Of a stretch of DNA of 5,874 bases, positions 5,844 through 5,874 are shown one piece after another. Source of the DNA: Sphingomonas sp. CCH9-E2. Its GTDB lineage: Bacteria; Pseudomonadota; Alphaproteobacteria; Sphingomonadales; Sphingomonadaceae. The position numbers and the translations under genes are program-made. The notes under the pieces are model-generated. The model was not told where the DNA came from and searched no databases. It was given only the letters and a program-made list of their open reading frames with translations. The DNA is taken from the NCBI RefSeq assembly GCF_001557215.1, contig NZ_LSJM01000197.1, forward strand, positions 1-5,874, read 5' to 3'. Numbering within the stretch: position 1 is the stretch's first letter; each line of letters opens with the position of its first letter.

Positions 5844-5874
5844 TGAAGCCCTCGTAGCGAATTGAGTAGGGCGC

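Overview
The window looks like an ordinary chromosomal stretch from a high-GC alphaproteobacterium, most likely a sphingomonad (Sphingomonas or a relative). I infer this from the GC-rich codon use, a TonB-dependent receptor of the type these bacteria carry in large numbers, a spinster-like MFS transporter, and GC-rich palindromic repeats between genes. The assignment rests on protein style and base composition only.

Layout: (1) Nucleotides 1-902 (+) hold the C-terminal part of a 2-oxo-acid dehydrogenase E2 acyltransferase. It has a peripheral-subunit-binding domain and a complete catalytic domain, most like the branched-chain (2-oxoisovalerate) type; the lipoyl domain lies off the left edge. 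(2) Nucleotides 903-1040 are a convergent intergenic gap almost filled by two inverted copies of a ~49-nt palindromic repeat. (3) On the minus strand a TonB-dependent outer-membrane receptor (4631 to 2406) is followed by an MFS transporter (2321 to 1041). A strong intrinsic terminator lies between them, only 12 nt before the MFS start codon. (4) The 108-nt divergent region 4632-4739 carries overlapping candidate promoters and a 21-bp palindrome. (5) A TetR-family repressor (4740-5399, +) is transcribed away from the receptor. (6) A small four-helix membrane protein of unknown function (5843 to 5421, -) converges on the repressor gene and is clearly lower in GC than its neighbours.

How the genes may work together: the receptor would bring a substrate across the outer membrane with TonB energy, the MFS protein would move it (or a product) across the inner membrane, and the divergent TetR protein would sense a ligand and control the shared promoter region. 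The terminator would keep MFS expression below receptor expression. The substrate is unknown and no catabolic enzyme lies next to the module. The E2 gene and the small membrane protein appear to be separate units. I saw no tRNA, rRNA, CRISPR array, transposase or phage gene. I found no clearly new system; the most interesting parts are the regulatory architecture at 4668-4734 and 2322-2372 and the palindromic repeats.
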